Of a DNA stretch of 64,000 nt, positions 55,501 through 63,883 are shown one piece after another; position 1 is the first letter of the stretch; the number at the start of each line of letters is the position of its first letter. Below the pieces are notes generated by a model. The model was not told the origin of the DNA. It did not search any database and saw only the letters and a list, made by a program, of their open reading frames with translations. The DNA is from Asparagopsis taxiformis (lineage: Eukaryota > Rhodophyta > Florideophyceae > Bonnemaisoniales > Bonnemaisoniaceae): assembly GCA_030407315.1 (NCBI GenBank), contig JALQPE010002066.1, positions 1-64,000 on the forward strand, in the 5' to 3' direction. A program made the position numbers and the translations under genes.

Positions 55501-57399
55501 ACCAAACTGCAACCTCGCGCTGAACTCGTCCACTACATAGGACGCGTCGACCCACGCCATTACTACATATACCATACACCGACAGACAAAGTATCCCGTT
55601 GTCGAATATCCGACTTCAAATTATACGACCCCAACACCGACCCTACCGCAACAACAACGCATCACGCTCGTCCCCACGCCTTACAGGCAACGAAAACCTC
55701 TTCCCCTCCATTCACATCACCCACAACACTCACACAAGCGCGAATGGCACCTGACTCGGCTGAATGGGAAAAGTCCTGGAACGCTGAGCTAGACAACCTC
55801 GAGGAGCGTGGCACCATAACATACGTGCCCAGAGCCAGCATTCCTCCCAACACCAAACTCCTGCCAGTCAAATTTGTACTCAAGACTAAAACCGATGCAA
55901 CCGGCAAACCAATTTCTCGTAAAACCCGTTGCAACATACGAGGTGACCTCCAGAAACCCCACGAACATTATAACCCTGACGCCATCTCGTCCCCTGTAGC
56001 TGACCGAGACGCTATTCGTCTCGCCCTGTCCCTAGCAGCAGCCCACAACTATGAAGCCCACCACTGGGACTTGGACTCTGCATTCCTCCATGAAGAATTT
56101 GGAGACGAAAATACACTCTATATACACCAACCCCAACGCTTCAACGGTACGTACAAGTATCCAAACCACGTCGGCATGGTCACCGGAAACATGTATGGCG
56201 CCAAACAGGCCTGCAGAATATTCACACAAGGCCTGTCCCAACACCTCCACCTTACCAACTTCAATCGCCTCACCAGCGACAGCTGCACATATCTCCTCAC
56301 AGCCCCAAACGATTCTAGCCAATTTGTGTTCTTCGTCATCACAATTGATGACTTCCTTGTCATTTCAAATAACCCCCAGCTCCGCGAACACGCCAAACAA
56401 CACCTTCAGACAAAGTATATCCTCAAGGACCTCGGACCAGTCACCCATCTACTCGGCTGGAAAGTTACGCGCACAACAGAAGCCATCAAAATCTCCCAAC
56501 CAGCGTACATCGCTGCCCTGCTGGAGAAATTTGGCCTCCAAAACGCCAAACCGGCCTCCTCCCCCATCGCCACAGACCTGATCAACTCCACAGAGCAAAT
56601 CAACACACCCTTAGACACCAAGAAGCACGATTACAACGGACTCATCGGAAGCCTCCGCTACTTAGCAGACTCAACCCGTCCCGATATTGCCTATATCACT
56701 GGATATCTGGGACGTTACACACAAGCACCACTCGTTCTGCACTGGAAGGCAGGACTGCGCGTACTCCGATACCTTAGCGACAATCCAGACATGGGCATAG
56801 AATACAAAACGCAGTACACCTCATCGCTAATTGCCTACTCCGACAGCGACTTTGCCGCATGCACCAACACAAGAAGATCCACAACAGGCACTATAATCAT
56901 GTACAACGGCTCACCCGTAGCCTGGCAATCAAAGCGACAACGATTTGTGTCCCCCAGCACATGGGCCGCCGAATTCGTCGCCGCATACCATACTTCCCTT
57001 CACATCAACTGTCTCCGCAATTTACTATCTGACTTACAGCACCCTGAACAATCCCCCACACTACTCTACATGGACAATGCTGGCGCAATTATCACAGCGA
57101 AAACCGACCATCCGACGCCCAAATCGAAACATATAGACGTCAAATATTACTATCTCAAGGAACAAGTCGCACGGAAACGCATCAACATACAACATACACC
57201 GTCCAACACAAATGCAGCAGACATACTGACGAAGGCCTTGAAGCCTGCCCAATTCCGTACCAAACTCTCACTCCTCCGACTCTCGCAGCCCACGTCGCGC
57301 GGCGACTGTCGGATGATCAAAACATCTACGCGCCGTGACCAACGAGAGTCTCCACTGACGGATGATCAAACCATTACAGCAGCACATTACAGCAAATAG
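52552..57399 (+). CDS. Element 6 gag-pol polyprotein
   Basis: One 1615-codon frame. Approximate residues: UBN2-like gag region 20-230; proline-rich linker; knuckle WCTMHGSPTHSTENC (303-317), a C-x2-H-x4-H-x4-C form; protease YLLDSGATPTHI with the catalytic Asp near 409; zinc domain WHVRLGHLHPLRLH...CTGC 740-785; integrase HTDVCGPFK (807), TMDNAREYF (869) and NALAERVNRTL (906); reverse transcriptase with KTRCNIRGD (1113), LDSAFLHEEF and ITIDDFLVI (1262); RNase H YSDSDFAAC (1425), WAAEFVAA, YMDNAGA and AADILTKAL (1560). All catalytic residues are present. Gag and pol are fused without a stop. The C-terminus runs 93 bases into the 3' LTR. The sequence is C-rich and A-rich, unlike lineage A. Confidence 0.94.
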   Translation: MPDSPPPRTPAPSSAPSTLPNAPPPLHFDIPLLTQHNLIQWCHTVESHATIYDLIPYLHGPVPPAPTEANALRHHRQQIALTRLLILPHISQPILRGISPTILNSPTPTLYQYVREKLSTIPPHHSESNLRRRAAQLKYTPGTPIQEYIDKHTELREIMIQSAFPAIEDEQTTVQYVLDGLYDDPQWTNLLRDIANFHNFHQGRRPSLDLVFNMLIEHEHATPLRTTSCHSPRPHDPPVPVTPYHAPYSHPSPPTQYTLLPNVPPGTPRQTHHRHNPRQFALPHTIHLDTHIPQPPRHQGQWCTMHGSPTHSTENCITRRNMLRKKELRDSKTNQAHASQLTQHPHADEPPGYGTPPIHPQLYHYHSAPPEIYQLPSTPQQPPDNTNPHTTSPYASTINSNNSSCYLLDSGATPTHIRCPQPHMPRKQTTTLTASGDLIPITHQGPTSIPIPNHPPIRIPHAVVMPRAKHNLLSVSQVADNHDILFHRDAAYITRPQPSPPPNIVVATAPRTNNLYYLNPDSPLPNEKHHPFHSSTPSKPPTTAHPHALGARTLHPTKPTPKTIRTTNTHTLLNTSALRAPPPTYKRPHTTPKPFQLSQRTKKTTTKTTTNQKTPPPTHSLPKSDRLTPTPQPTKSTPPPSHNAPNPLPKNVIRSKHTPTPIVNPATPHHSKTHRTPTSAPPPPPKTTDQHQNPSRMLITRQHVTSNPTARQTKSPSPILTAALTPPPTKSPNPIDRDYHDWHVRLGHLHPLRLHQLATQSLVHGLPDTLKSPPPKITCTGCSLGKQTSAPFRSRERLAPLCSHIHTDVCGPFKPLSTNNNQYFATFLDEHSRYLHIHVSPRKNLAAAHIQEHISRIHTLTPHRVTDVTMDNAREYFSHTLKNFYTSQHIRTHPTVPHSPQENALAERVNRTLMDTVRAILLTSQLPSKLWEYALYCAVDHHNHSPHAAHGKTPYSVWTQSTPDVSTFLTFGQLGYVHSRKPVTKLQPRAELVHYIGRVDPRHYYIYHTPTDKVSRCRISDFKLYDPNTDPTATTTHHARPHALQATKTSSPPFTSPTTLTQARMAPDSAEWEKSWNAELDNLEERGTITYVPRASIPPNTKLLPVKFVLKTKTDATGKPISRKTRCNIRGDLQKPHEHYNPDAISSPVADRDAIRLALSLAAAHNYEAHHWDLDSAFLHEEFGDENTLYIHQPQRFNGTYKYPNHVGMVTGNMYGAKQACRIFTQGLSQHLHLTNFNRLTSDSCTYLLTAPNDSSQFVFFVITIDDFLVISNNPQLREHAKQHLQTKYILKDLGPVTHLLGWKVTRTTEAIKISQPAYIAALLEKFGLQNAKPASSPIATDLINSTEQINTPLDTKKHDYNGLIGSLRYLADSTRPDIAYITGYLGRYTQAPLVLHWKAGLRVLRYLSDNPDMGIEYKTQYTSSLIAYSDSDFAACTNTRRSTTGTIIMYNGSPVAWQSKRQRFVSPSTWAAEFVAAYHTSLHINCLRNLLSDLQHPEQSPTLLYMDNAGAIITAKTDHPTPKSKHIDVKYYYLKEQVARKRINIQHTPSNTNAADILTKALKPAQFRTKLSLLRLSQPTSRGDCRMIKTSTRRDQRESPLTDDQTITAAHYSK

Positions 57400-57475
57400 C
57401 TCATTCAGTATTTAACCATCGCCGCCGAGCCGGCAGTCACAGAATAAAGTTATGCATTGAGCCTCATCATCAACA
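57307..57475 (+). repeat. Element 6 3' LTR (long form, 169 bp)
   Basis: cggatgatcaaa occurs at 57310-57321 and again at 57359-57370, an offset of 49. The 5' LTR has a single copy, with the start of the first and the continuation of the second. Confidence 0.9.
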
Positions 57476-57480
57476 ATTTC

Positions 57481-58021
57481 TGATACTCAATTTTCTTATT
57501 TTCACACGACTCTGCAGCCACTTCAACTCCCAGTCGCTCATGTACAACTCGCAACCTTGGTCATCGCGCTGACCGAGTGTTCTCCACTTCATGTGAGCCA
57601 CTTCATGTCTGACTTTTGATTGCTTCACACATCGAATATATCATTGCACGTCGTGCAGGGATGAGCATCGTGTCGAGCGCACATCGGTTTGACCGGGCTG
57701 GCTCGACACTTGCAGCTGCCATTTTCGAAGGTGTCTACTGTGGCCCGCGCGTCGCCTTGCGTGTATGGAATGTGAACGAGTGTATGTGAATAGCGAAACG
57801 TTGCGAGCCATTATTCTCTCAAGTCGAAATCCACTTATCCTTTCGTCGAGCACATCTCACTCCATTACGAAATATACTATCTGTGTCGCCCACCGCCATC
57901 ATCACAGCTCGTCCGTTTCAATTGCAGCCCAATAAACTCCAACACCACGACTCCTACTTACATCTTTAGTCACCCAGTTTCAATGTCGTCTTCTTTTTAC
58001 CATCATTCTACCGTGCACTAC
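57481..58021. other. Spacer between element 6 and the NB-ARC gene
   Basis: About 540 bases. No gene, repeat or LTR recognised. It would contain the 3' untranslated region of the NB-ARC gene (minus strand). Confidence 0.4.
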
Positions 58022-58580
58022 TAGGACCTGCAGGCCGCCCACTATCCTGACGATTCTTCGCCTCCACTACAGCGTCTCGGATCTTTTCGGCAATTGCATT
58101 TGCCCCGCTTTCTCCTCTTCACTCTTTCCATTCGTCACTTTCGCCTCGTTCTCGATACCAGTCACTCCCCTCAGCGACTGTAGTTCCTGCAGTACCTTCT
58201 CGATCGTCAGCTCCTTCTGCTTCGACATCCATTCCATAAACCCTTCAACCAAAAACACATTCTCTCCCTTGTCGTTCTTGACCCCAAACAGCAAATTTTC
58301 AGGCGACCTGCAGCCCACCCACTCTCCTGACGATTCTTCGCTTCCACAACAGCGTCTCGGATCTTCTCGGCAAATTGCATTTGCCCCGCCTTCTCCTCTT
58401 CACTTTCTCCATTCGTCACTTTCGCCTCGTTCTCGATACCTGTCACTCTCCTCAGCGACTGTAGAACTTGCAATACATCACGTACTTCATATTCCCGCTC
58501 ACCCACCATTCGCTCCAGAAACCCTTCAGCCACAAACACATTCTCTCCCTTGTCGTTTTTGACCCCAAACAGCGATTTTT
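58022..58580 (-). repeat. Tandem duplication of about 280 bp at the 3' end of the NB-ARC/TIR gene
   Basis: 58022-58301 and 58302-58580 align along their length at an offset of 280. Both contain, in minus-strand translation, FGVKNDKGENVF...GFxE/W...VLQxLQSLRxVTGIENEAKVTNGxSEEEKAGQMQ. The distal copy has one base fewer near 58095 and is read in a different frame by the upstream gene. Confidence 0.8.
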
Positions 58581-61500
58581 CGTCTCGACAGTCGTCCAGG
58601 GTCAATCGGTAGAACACCGGAATAATGATTATCTCTCTCTCCCCGCCGGCACGGAATCGCTCCAAAAAGCACATCAGCTCCTTCAGTGTCCATTTCCGCG
58701 CAGCATACTCTGGCGACAGTATCACAACTGCAATCTTCGCTGTTCGCATCGCCTTTTGCATCTTCTCGGGTGCATTTTCCCCGGGCCGCAGCTCTGCCCG
58801 GTCCAGAAACACCTTGAAACCGAGAGCGGCGAGTAGGTTGTACAACGGCAATGCGGTGGTGAACTTGTCGGTGCCGGCGTGGCTTATGAAGACGTCGTAT
58901 ACTTCGTCAGCTTCGGTAACTGTGATTGTGTGCTGTGATGGGGTTGGATGTGGATGAGGGTGGGGGAGTGGAAGAGGAGGAGGTGCACTGCGTGGCGGGA
59001 GATGGGTGTTGTCAGTGATTAGATCGATATAGCACATACCCCTGTACCATGTTGAAAAGAGTAATCGGCGTGTATTGGCGACGTAATGGGCTCCATACAC
59101 ATGATCCTCGACGGTAGCTATGGTGAAAGACGATCGACCGTGTTCGTACTTGACATTTCGTGGAAAATGGATGGACCGTCCGTCAAACTGTTCATTGTAG
59201 ACCAAGCGAGGGGTTGCTGTGCTACTCGTTGCGGTACTATCGGCGTCCAGATGTGTTTCGTCAATGGGTTCTCCTGACGTTACATTCCAAGATATAGACT
59301 TTGTCCCAACAGTCGTCGCATTGTCGCCATTTGGGTTTGGGTTTGCGGCTGCGAAAGCTGAAATCACATTACCGTTTGAACTAAACGACAGTATTCCAGC
59401 ATTTCGGGAAGGTCGAAATCGTGCCGTGCTACTCGAGTCTCTAAAATTCGAAGAATTTGATGCGTCATCCTGTTCATCACGTGTCGACGATAACGCCCAT
59501 TGCTCAAGATCAGAGAGCGAGTGCAAAACTTTTCCATTCCGCGCGTCAACGATGTGCACAACACAACTACCACCAATAGAATAGGCGACGAGTCGCTGGT
59601 TGTTTGATATGGCCAGTGATTCTAGCGGATGCCAACGCTCATAAGCGGGTATTTCGAAACTGGAAATGACGTGATCGATGCGATCACACACGTCACACAC
59701 GTTGCGTATCTCCATCCGTTGCGAACTGAGATTCAACGTCACCATTGCTGTCCCATTCTCAGAAACTCCAAATCTCTCGACATCCGGAAGAAATGCACGG
59801 ATCGAATCGTCGCTGCAGTCGACTTGTCGCGCATCCCAAACTTCTACTCGATCATAACTCAATTTGAATAGTTCCAGGCCGTCTCCCAGACCGCACGAAT
59901 CCAAAAATGAAGGTGACGAAATAGGGAGAGTGTGCGCCAGTGACACGTCACGACCACCGTTCTCCACCCGCCATACGTTTGTTCCCTTGAGGCCCACAGA
60001 ATACAACAAGCGTTCATCGCCACTGAACAGGACGCCAACCACATCAGTGTCATGTTTGTGAGGTGATGTCCATAGTGGCTCACCACTCGGCACGTCCCAA
60101 AGCCGAACGCTTCTGTCATCCGACGATAACGCTGAGGCCAGTAGTCTCCCATCAGCGCTCAATGCCACGCTGGTCACCCATCTTGTGAGCCCCTTGAATA
60201 CAGTGCCACTGTCGTCGAAGCTTTTCGTATCCCATGCACGAATCGTTCCATCCCCCGATACGGACACCATCACAGTTTCGCTTCCTCCAGTTGCCAGCGA
60301 AGTCACTCGATCAGAATGCGCGGCGACTGTTCGGACTACTCTCCCGCTCGTTGTATCTAGCACCAGTAATCGCCCTTTACTGGTTCCTAGAACCGCTTTC
60401 TTAGACGACGGTAACACTTGCATACAATGGATCTCCTCTTTGTCTCCAACTTGTACATGCATTGATTGCAACTTCTTCTCCTCTTTCCAGATTGTAACTT
60501 GTCCTCTTCTACTGCATGAATATATCAAACCCGAAATGCGATCGAAAAACACAGTGACGATAGGACTATCTTCGTCTTCAACCAGCGTCTTCTTCACCCT
60601 CCCATCTCGACCATCCAACACCCAAATCTTCCCATTCCACCCTCCCGCAATCACTTCTTCCCCTCCCCCACTCACACACATGCATGTTCCGCGACCCTCC
60701 ACCTCCAGTACACGTCGCAACAAGCTTCTCCCACTCGTCAACACCCCAGGCCCACAACGAGCCCAAGGCCGCTTCGCATATCTCTCAATACTACATACTA
60801 TTCGCTCTACTACCCCACTCTCGCTCACAACATCGCGCAATCGCCCAAATAGTTGAAACGTACATTCTTCTCGATTCTTCACGCAGTACGGCGCCATACA
60901 ACGCTCCATTGCCCTTGTGACAACGTCCAAATCACGGACTATTCTTCTCCCATTTTCCGTCTCTTCTTCTTCTAAATCCCTTCGTATCAGTTCCAGCTCG
61001 CTCATGACTTTCCGGAACGGTGCTCGCTCTTCATCCTTATTCATCTTCTCGATCCATCGATAATCCGTCAACAACTTCAGCGTCGCACTCACCCGCCCAG
61101 CTCCGAGCAGGTGTCGTACCACGTTATCGCTCATGTACTTCTCTTCCGTCTTCAGTTCCCACCATTTGTCTTCTTCACTCTCGGTACTCGCTCCTACTTC
61201 ATTCGATGCATGATCTTCAGCAGCCCCTTGACTAGTCCGTAGTGATCCCCGGTATCCATCCACGACGCGCCCATGCCACCCTTGTACTCCCTCCTTCCCC
61301 TCCGCCATTTCTACACACACATCGTGAACTAGATCATGGAGTCGGATCCCCTTCACCAACCCTCCCTCATCTTCATCCAGTGATACTAAACTGTGTCTTG
61401 AAAACATCCTCGCCCTTGCTAGCCCACCTTCTACGCCCCACATCTTCTCGATCACACACAATGGAACACACATCTGCTTTTCCACTACGCAAAACGATCG

Positions 61501-62571
61501 AAACATCTCCCCCATCGTCATGCTCTTCCCCTTCCACCCTCTCTCCAGCGACTCTAAGCTCGTCTGGATAGCTGCATCCAGCCCCATATGTCTACTCCCA
61601 ATCTCCGCTACACACAGTTCTACTCTACTCCGCTTCAGACTCTCCCAGTATTGTACAATGGCATTCGGTCCACACGCATCTGTGCATCGACCAAACAATT
61701 CTTGCATCCCAGACCCTGCAATACTCAGTGCCAGTGGCAGTCCTGCACATATGTCAACAATGTTGTCCAGTGCACCACGGTTGGGTGATGACCACAACTG
61801 AAGCCTAGTACAGTCGATCCCAGCATACTTGCACAGAATTGCGATGCATGTTTCCCTACGCAAATCTCCAGGACTCACTGCAATTGACACATCATGCGTA
61901 GGTACACGACCTATCGCCTCATTCCTCGTCGACGTCAGCACCTTGCAACTTCCTCCATCCATTTCCTGGACACCTTTGCAGGTAATGTCTACCAACTTGT
62001 AGACAATGGAATCGAGATCCCACATGTCGTCAAAGATGAGGAGAAAGCGCTTCGAACCGAGCAGGTCAATTAGCTCCTCCATCATGTTGGAATGAGTGTC
62101 GTCATTTGCAGTGAGTTTAACGAATTTGGGGAGGAAATCTGGGAATGCGTCGGTGACAATCTGCTTCAGCTGGTTCAACAGCCTCTGCACTTTAGCGTCG
62201 TGACCGAGTTCAATGAACCACACGCCGTCTGGGAACCTTTGCCAAACATCTGCACGTCTGCCGAGGGCGCGCAGGATGGTAGTTTTGCCTGCGCCGCCCA
62301 TACCGACGAGAGCTATGGCGTTACTGTTTGGGTTGTCGGACAGGAGGGCGTGCTTGGCCTTGCTTTCTGGAGTGGGTGAATCATCGAAGTTTAGACAGTA
62401 ATGGCGGGAGTTTCGGGGGGACGTAGAAGACAGCAGGCTGTGGGGTACGTGATGGTTGGGCGGGAGACAATACGGGAGTGGAGTGGGGAAGCGGTGTGAG
62501 ATGGGTGGGGACACTGGGTGGAGTGAGGGAGATGATGGGGGCTGCGTCGGTGGATGGGACTCGGTGGGCAA
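58207..62571 (-). CDS. NB-ARC, WD40 and TIR domain protein (NLR-like)
   Basis: One 1454-codon frame starts at ATG 62571. Residues 1-70 are Pro/Ser-rich. NB-ARC: P-loop GMGGAGKTT (about 90), kinase-2 FLLIFDDMWD (about 176), KVLTSTRN, CAGLPLALSIAG (about 275) and an MHD-like RLHDLVHDV (about 409). Residues 620-1170 hold WD40-type repeats (for example GDGTIRAWDTKSF, SDDRSVRLWDVPSGEP). Residues 1222-1380 are a TIR domain: EVYDVFISHAGTDK, FKVFLDRAELRPGENAPEKMQKAM and KWTLKELMCFLERF, with the Glu that is catalytic in NAD-cleaving TIRs. NB-ARC proteins switch on ADP/ATP exchange; WD40 would be the sensor and TIR the output. The order is unlike plant TIR-NB-LRR. The last 40 residues read a duplicated segment out of its usual frame. 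A 5' exon upstream is possible. Confidence 0.88.
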   Translation of the reverse strand: MPTESHPPTQPPSSPSLHPVSPPISHRFPTPLPYCLPPNHHVPHSLLSSTSPRNSRHYCLNFDDSPTPESKAKHALLSDNPNSNAIALVGMGGAGKTTILRALGRRADVWQRFPDGVWFIELGHDAKVQRLLNQLKQIVTDAFPDFLPKFVKLTANDDTHSNMMEELIDLLGSKRFLLIFDDMWDLDSIVYKLVDITCKGVQEMDGGSCKVLTSTRNEAIGRVPTHDVSIAVSPGDLRRETCIAILCKYAGIDCTRLQLWSSPNRGALDNIVDICAGLPLALSIAGSGMQELFGRCTDACGPNAIVQYWESLKRSRVELCVAEIGSRHMGLDAAIQTSLESLERGWKGKSMTMGEMFRSFCVVEKQMCVPLCVIEKMWGVEGGLARARMFSRHSLVSLDEDEGGLVKGIRLHDLVHDVCVEMAEGKEGVQGWHGRVVDGYRGSLRTSQGAAEDHASNEVGASTESEEDKWWELKTEEKYMSDNVVRHLLGAGRVSATLKLLTDYRWIEKMNKDEERAPFRKVMSELELIRRDLEEEETENGRRIVRDLDVVTRAMERCMAPYCVKNREECTFQLFGRLRDVVSESGVVERIVCSIERYAKRPWARCGPGVLTSGRSLLRRVLEVEGRGTCMCVSGGGEEVIAGGWNGKIWVLDGRDGRVKKTLVEDEDSPIVTVFFDRISGLIYSCSRRGQVTIWKEEKKLQSMHVQVGDKEEIHCMQVLPSSKKAVLGTSKGRLLVLDTTSGRVVRTVAAHSDRVTSLATGGSETVMVSVSGDGTIRAWDTKSFDDSGTVFKGLTRWVTSVALSADGRLLASALSSDDRSVRLWDVPSGEPLWTSPHKHDTDVVGVLFSGDERLLYSVGLKGTNVWRVENGGRDVSLAHTLPISSPSFLDSCGLGDGLELFKLSYDRVEVWDARQVDCSDDSIRAFLPDVERFGVSENGTAMVTLNLSSQRMEIRNVCDVCDRIDHVISSFEIPAYERWHPLESLAISNNQRLVAYSIGGSCVVHIVDARNGKVLHSLSDLEQWALSSTRDEQDDASNSSNFRDSSSTARFRPSRNAGILSFSSNGNVISAFAAANPNPNGDNATTVGTKSISWNVTSGEPIDETHLDADSTATSSTATPRLVYNEQFDGRSIHFPRNVKYEHGRSSFTIATVEDHVYGAHYVANTRRLLFSTWYRGMCYIDLITDNTHLPPRSAPPPLPLPHPHPHPTPSQHTITVTEADEVYDVFISHAGTDKFTTALPLYNLLAALGFKVFLDRAELRPGENAPEKMQKAMRTAKIAVVILSPEYAARKWTLKELMCFLERFRAGGEREIIIIPVFYRLTLDDCRDEKSLFGVKNDKGENVFVAEGFLERMVGEREYEVRDVLQVLQSLRRVTGIENEAKVTNGESEEEKAGQMQFAEKIRDAVVEAKNRQESGWAAGRLKICCLGSRTTRERMCFWLKGLWNGCRSRRS

Positions 62572-62699
62572 GGAACCAGCTACGGCGGGAGGGGCAGAGG
62601 TCGTTTGATGGGCGTGGTCGGATGTGGGACTGGATGGGACGGTGGAGTGACGGTGTTGGAGCGGGTGGAGTTGGAACAGGATGGTCTGGTTGAGAGGAA

Positions 62700-63240
62700 G
62701 GAATGATCCATGGTACTAGAAGTGTGTGCGGAGGAAAGACAGAGAATATTGTTAGTCGGAAAGCTGAATGGTACGGACGGAGAGGCAAAGATGGAGGTTG
62801 TGGGCGTTGGGTGTATGGATGGTACAAGAAGGAAAGAGTTGCAAGTCGAGAAGTGGAGAAGTGGCGCAAGCTGAGATGATTTGAGGTACGGCGTTACGCG
62901 GTATTCCTGTCTAATGGTTTGGTGAGCGAAGTAAAAGAGCGGAGAAGGATGGATTGATAGAAATAGTTTTTTGAGGCAATGGGGGGTGGGAGAAGATTGT
63001 CAGTTGACGAGGTGAATGGCACGAACGGGGAGGCAAGGAAGGATGGAGGGCAATGGGCGGTGGCGTATGGACGGTACGAACGCAGAAGAATTGTGAGCCG
63101 AGTTGTGGTGCGATGTGTGATGTGGTGCTGCTCGAAGTAACGGAGCGGAAGTAGATGGATCGATAGGAACAGTTTGCTCAGCAAGTTGCGAGACAGGGAA
63201 CGAGATAGCGCATTGCTGCCACCGAGTATACATCTGTATA
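62700..63240 (-). repeat. Imperfect tandem repeats upstream of the NB-ARC gene
   Basis: 62760-62960 and 63009-63180 share blocks in order (gaatggtacggacgg/gaatggcacgaacgg; gtatgga-ggtac; the gcgga-g-ggat-gat segment). On the minus strand they are pyrimidine-rich. A gactaac followed about 35 bases later by cttctag (ending near 62718) looks like a branch point and 3' splice site. The region may be a leader with an intron. Frames at 62894-63184 and 63000-63233 show no domain. Confidence 0.4.
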
Positions 63241-63800
63241 AGAGGGAGGAGGCGTATTAATTAGAGGCAGAACTGGGAGTATCGTAAAATATCTCGGTTC
63301 CAACTCATGCTGAAGGGCCATTAGGACGTGTCGGAAGTCGTCCACGTGTCTGCACCCTGTTTGCAGAGATTGAACATACTATGTTTCTATTGGATTTAAC
63401 ATCCTCTCCACTTTCCGCTAGTCGACCCAGAACTTCGGGTACCGAAATCACAATAGTAGTGCCTATAAGAACGCCATGTTTAATGCAGGTTTTGCCAGTA
63501 ATAACTTGGCTAACCAGGGGCTTGCGGCTCTTTCAGCATCGCTTTGACCATTGCATATGATGGGTGCCCCAGGGTAGCCAAACTATGTGAAAAGGTAAGC
63601 TAGGGATGGAGGGAGGGTGTCAAAAGATAGTTACGTGTGGGCGATGCGGACTGTGCTGCGCTGCTGGGGAGGTCTGGAATGGAAACCTCGACCAGATGAG
63701 GCTTCCCGCCGGCGGAGCTCGATGGCTGCGGCAGACTCGCGCCAACATAGATCAGTATCTTTTCCCATCTGAGCATACTGGTGGTACATACTGTCAGGAA
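63241..63800. other. Spacer, no gene recognised
   Basis: A 100-codon minus-strand frame (63902-63600) covers part of this and the repeat end that follows, but shows no domain. Nothing else supported. Confidence 0.35.
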
Positions 63801-63844
63801 ACACTTCTGCACCCGCCAAAAATTTCGTTTCTTAGCTGACGTTT

Positions 63845-63883
63845 TCGAAGTTAAAATACTTTCTGCGTGCCTTGAAAACCTAG
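63845..63883 (+). repeat. Shared 3' terminus of the dispersed repeat family (copy D)
   Basis: The gaagttaaaatactttc hairpin block, the gcgtgccttgaaaac block and ctag (63880-63883) followed by T match the ends at 3760, 19882, 22187 and 38599. The body of the element to the left is not recognisable. Confidence 0.55.

Larger units (their letters stand above)
52190..57475 (+). mobile_element. Ty1/copia retrotransposon, element 6, intact coding (5286 bp)
   Basis: The 5' LTR is 52190-52309 (120 bp) and the 3' LTR 57307-57475 (169 bp), flanked by a perfect duplication atttc (52185-52189, 57476-57480). The primer site ggttatggaccc (52310-52321) matches the Met half-tRNA type. One continuous 1615-codon frame encodes gag-pol. 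The 3' LTR is longer by exactly 49 bp near its start; elsewhere the two LTRs match base for base, so the insertion is recent. It is the best candidate for an active element in the window alongside element 4. Confidence 0.95.

Noticed and set aside
62381..62869. A 162-codon proline-rich gene overlapping the NB-ARC start
   Set aside because: It is an overlapping frame in pyrimidine-rich sequence with no domain; at most it could be part of an unrecognised 5' exon.
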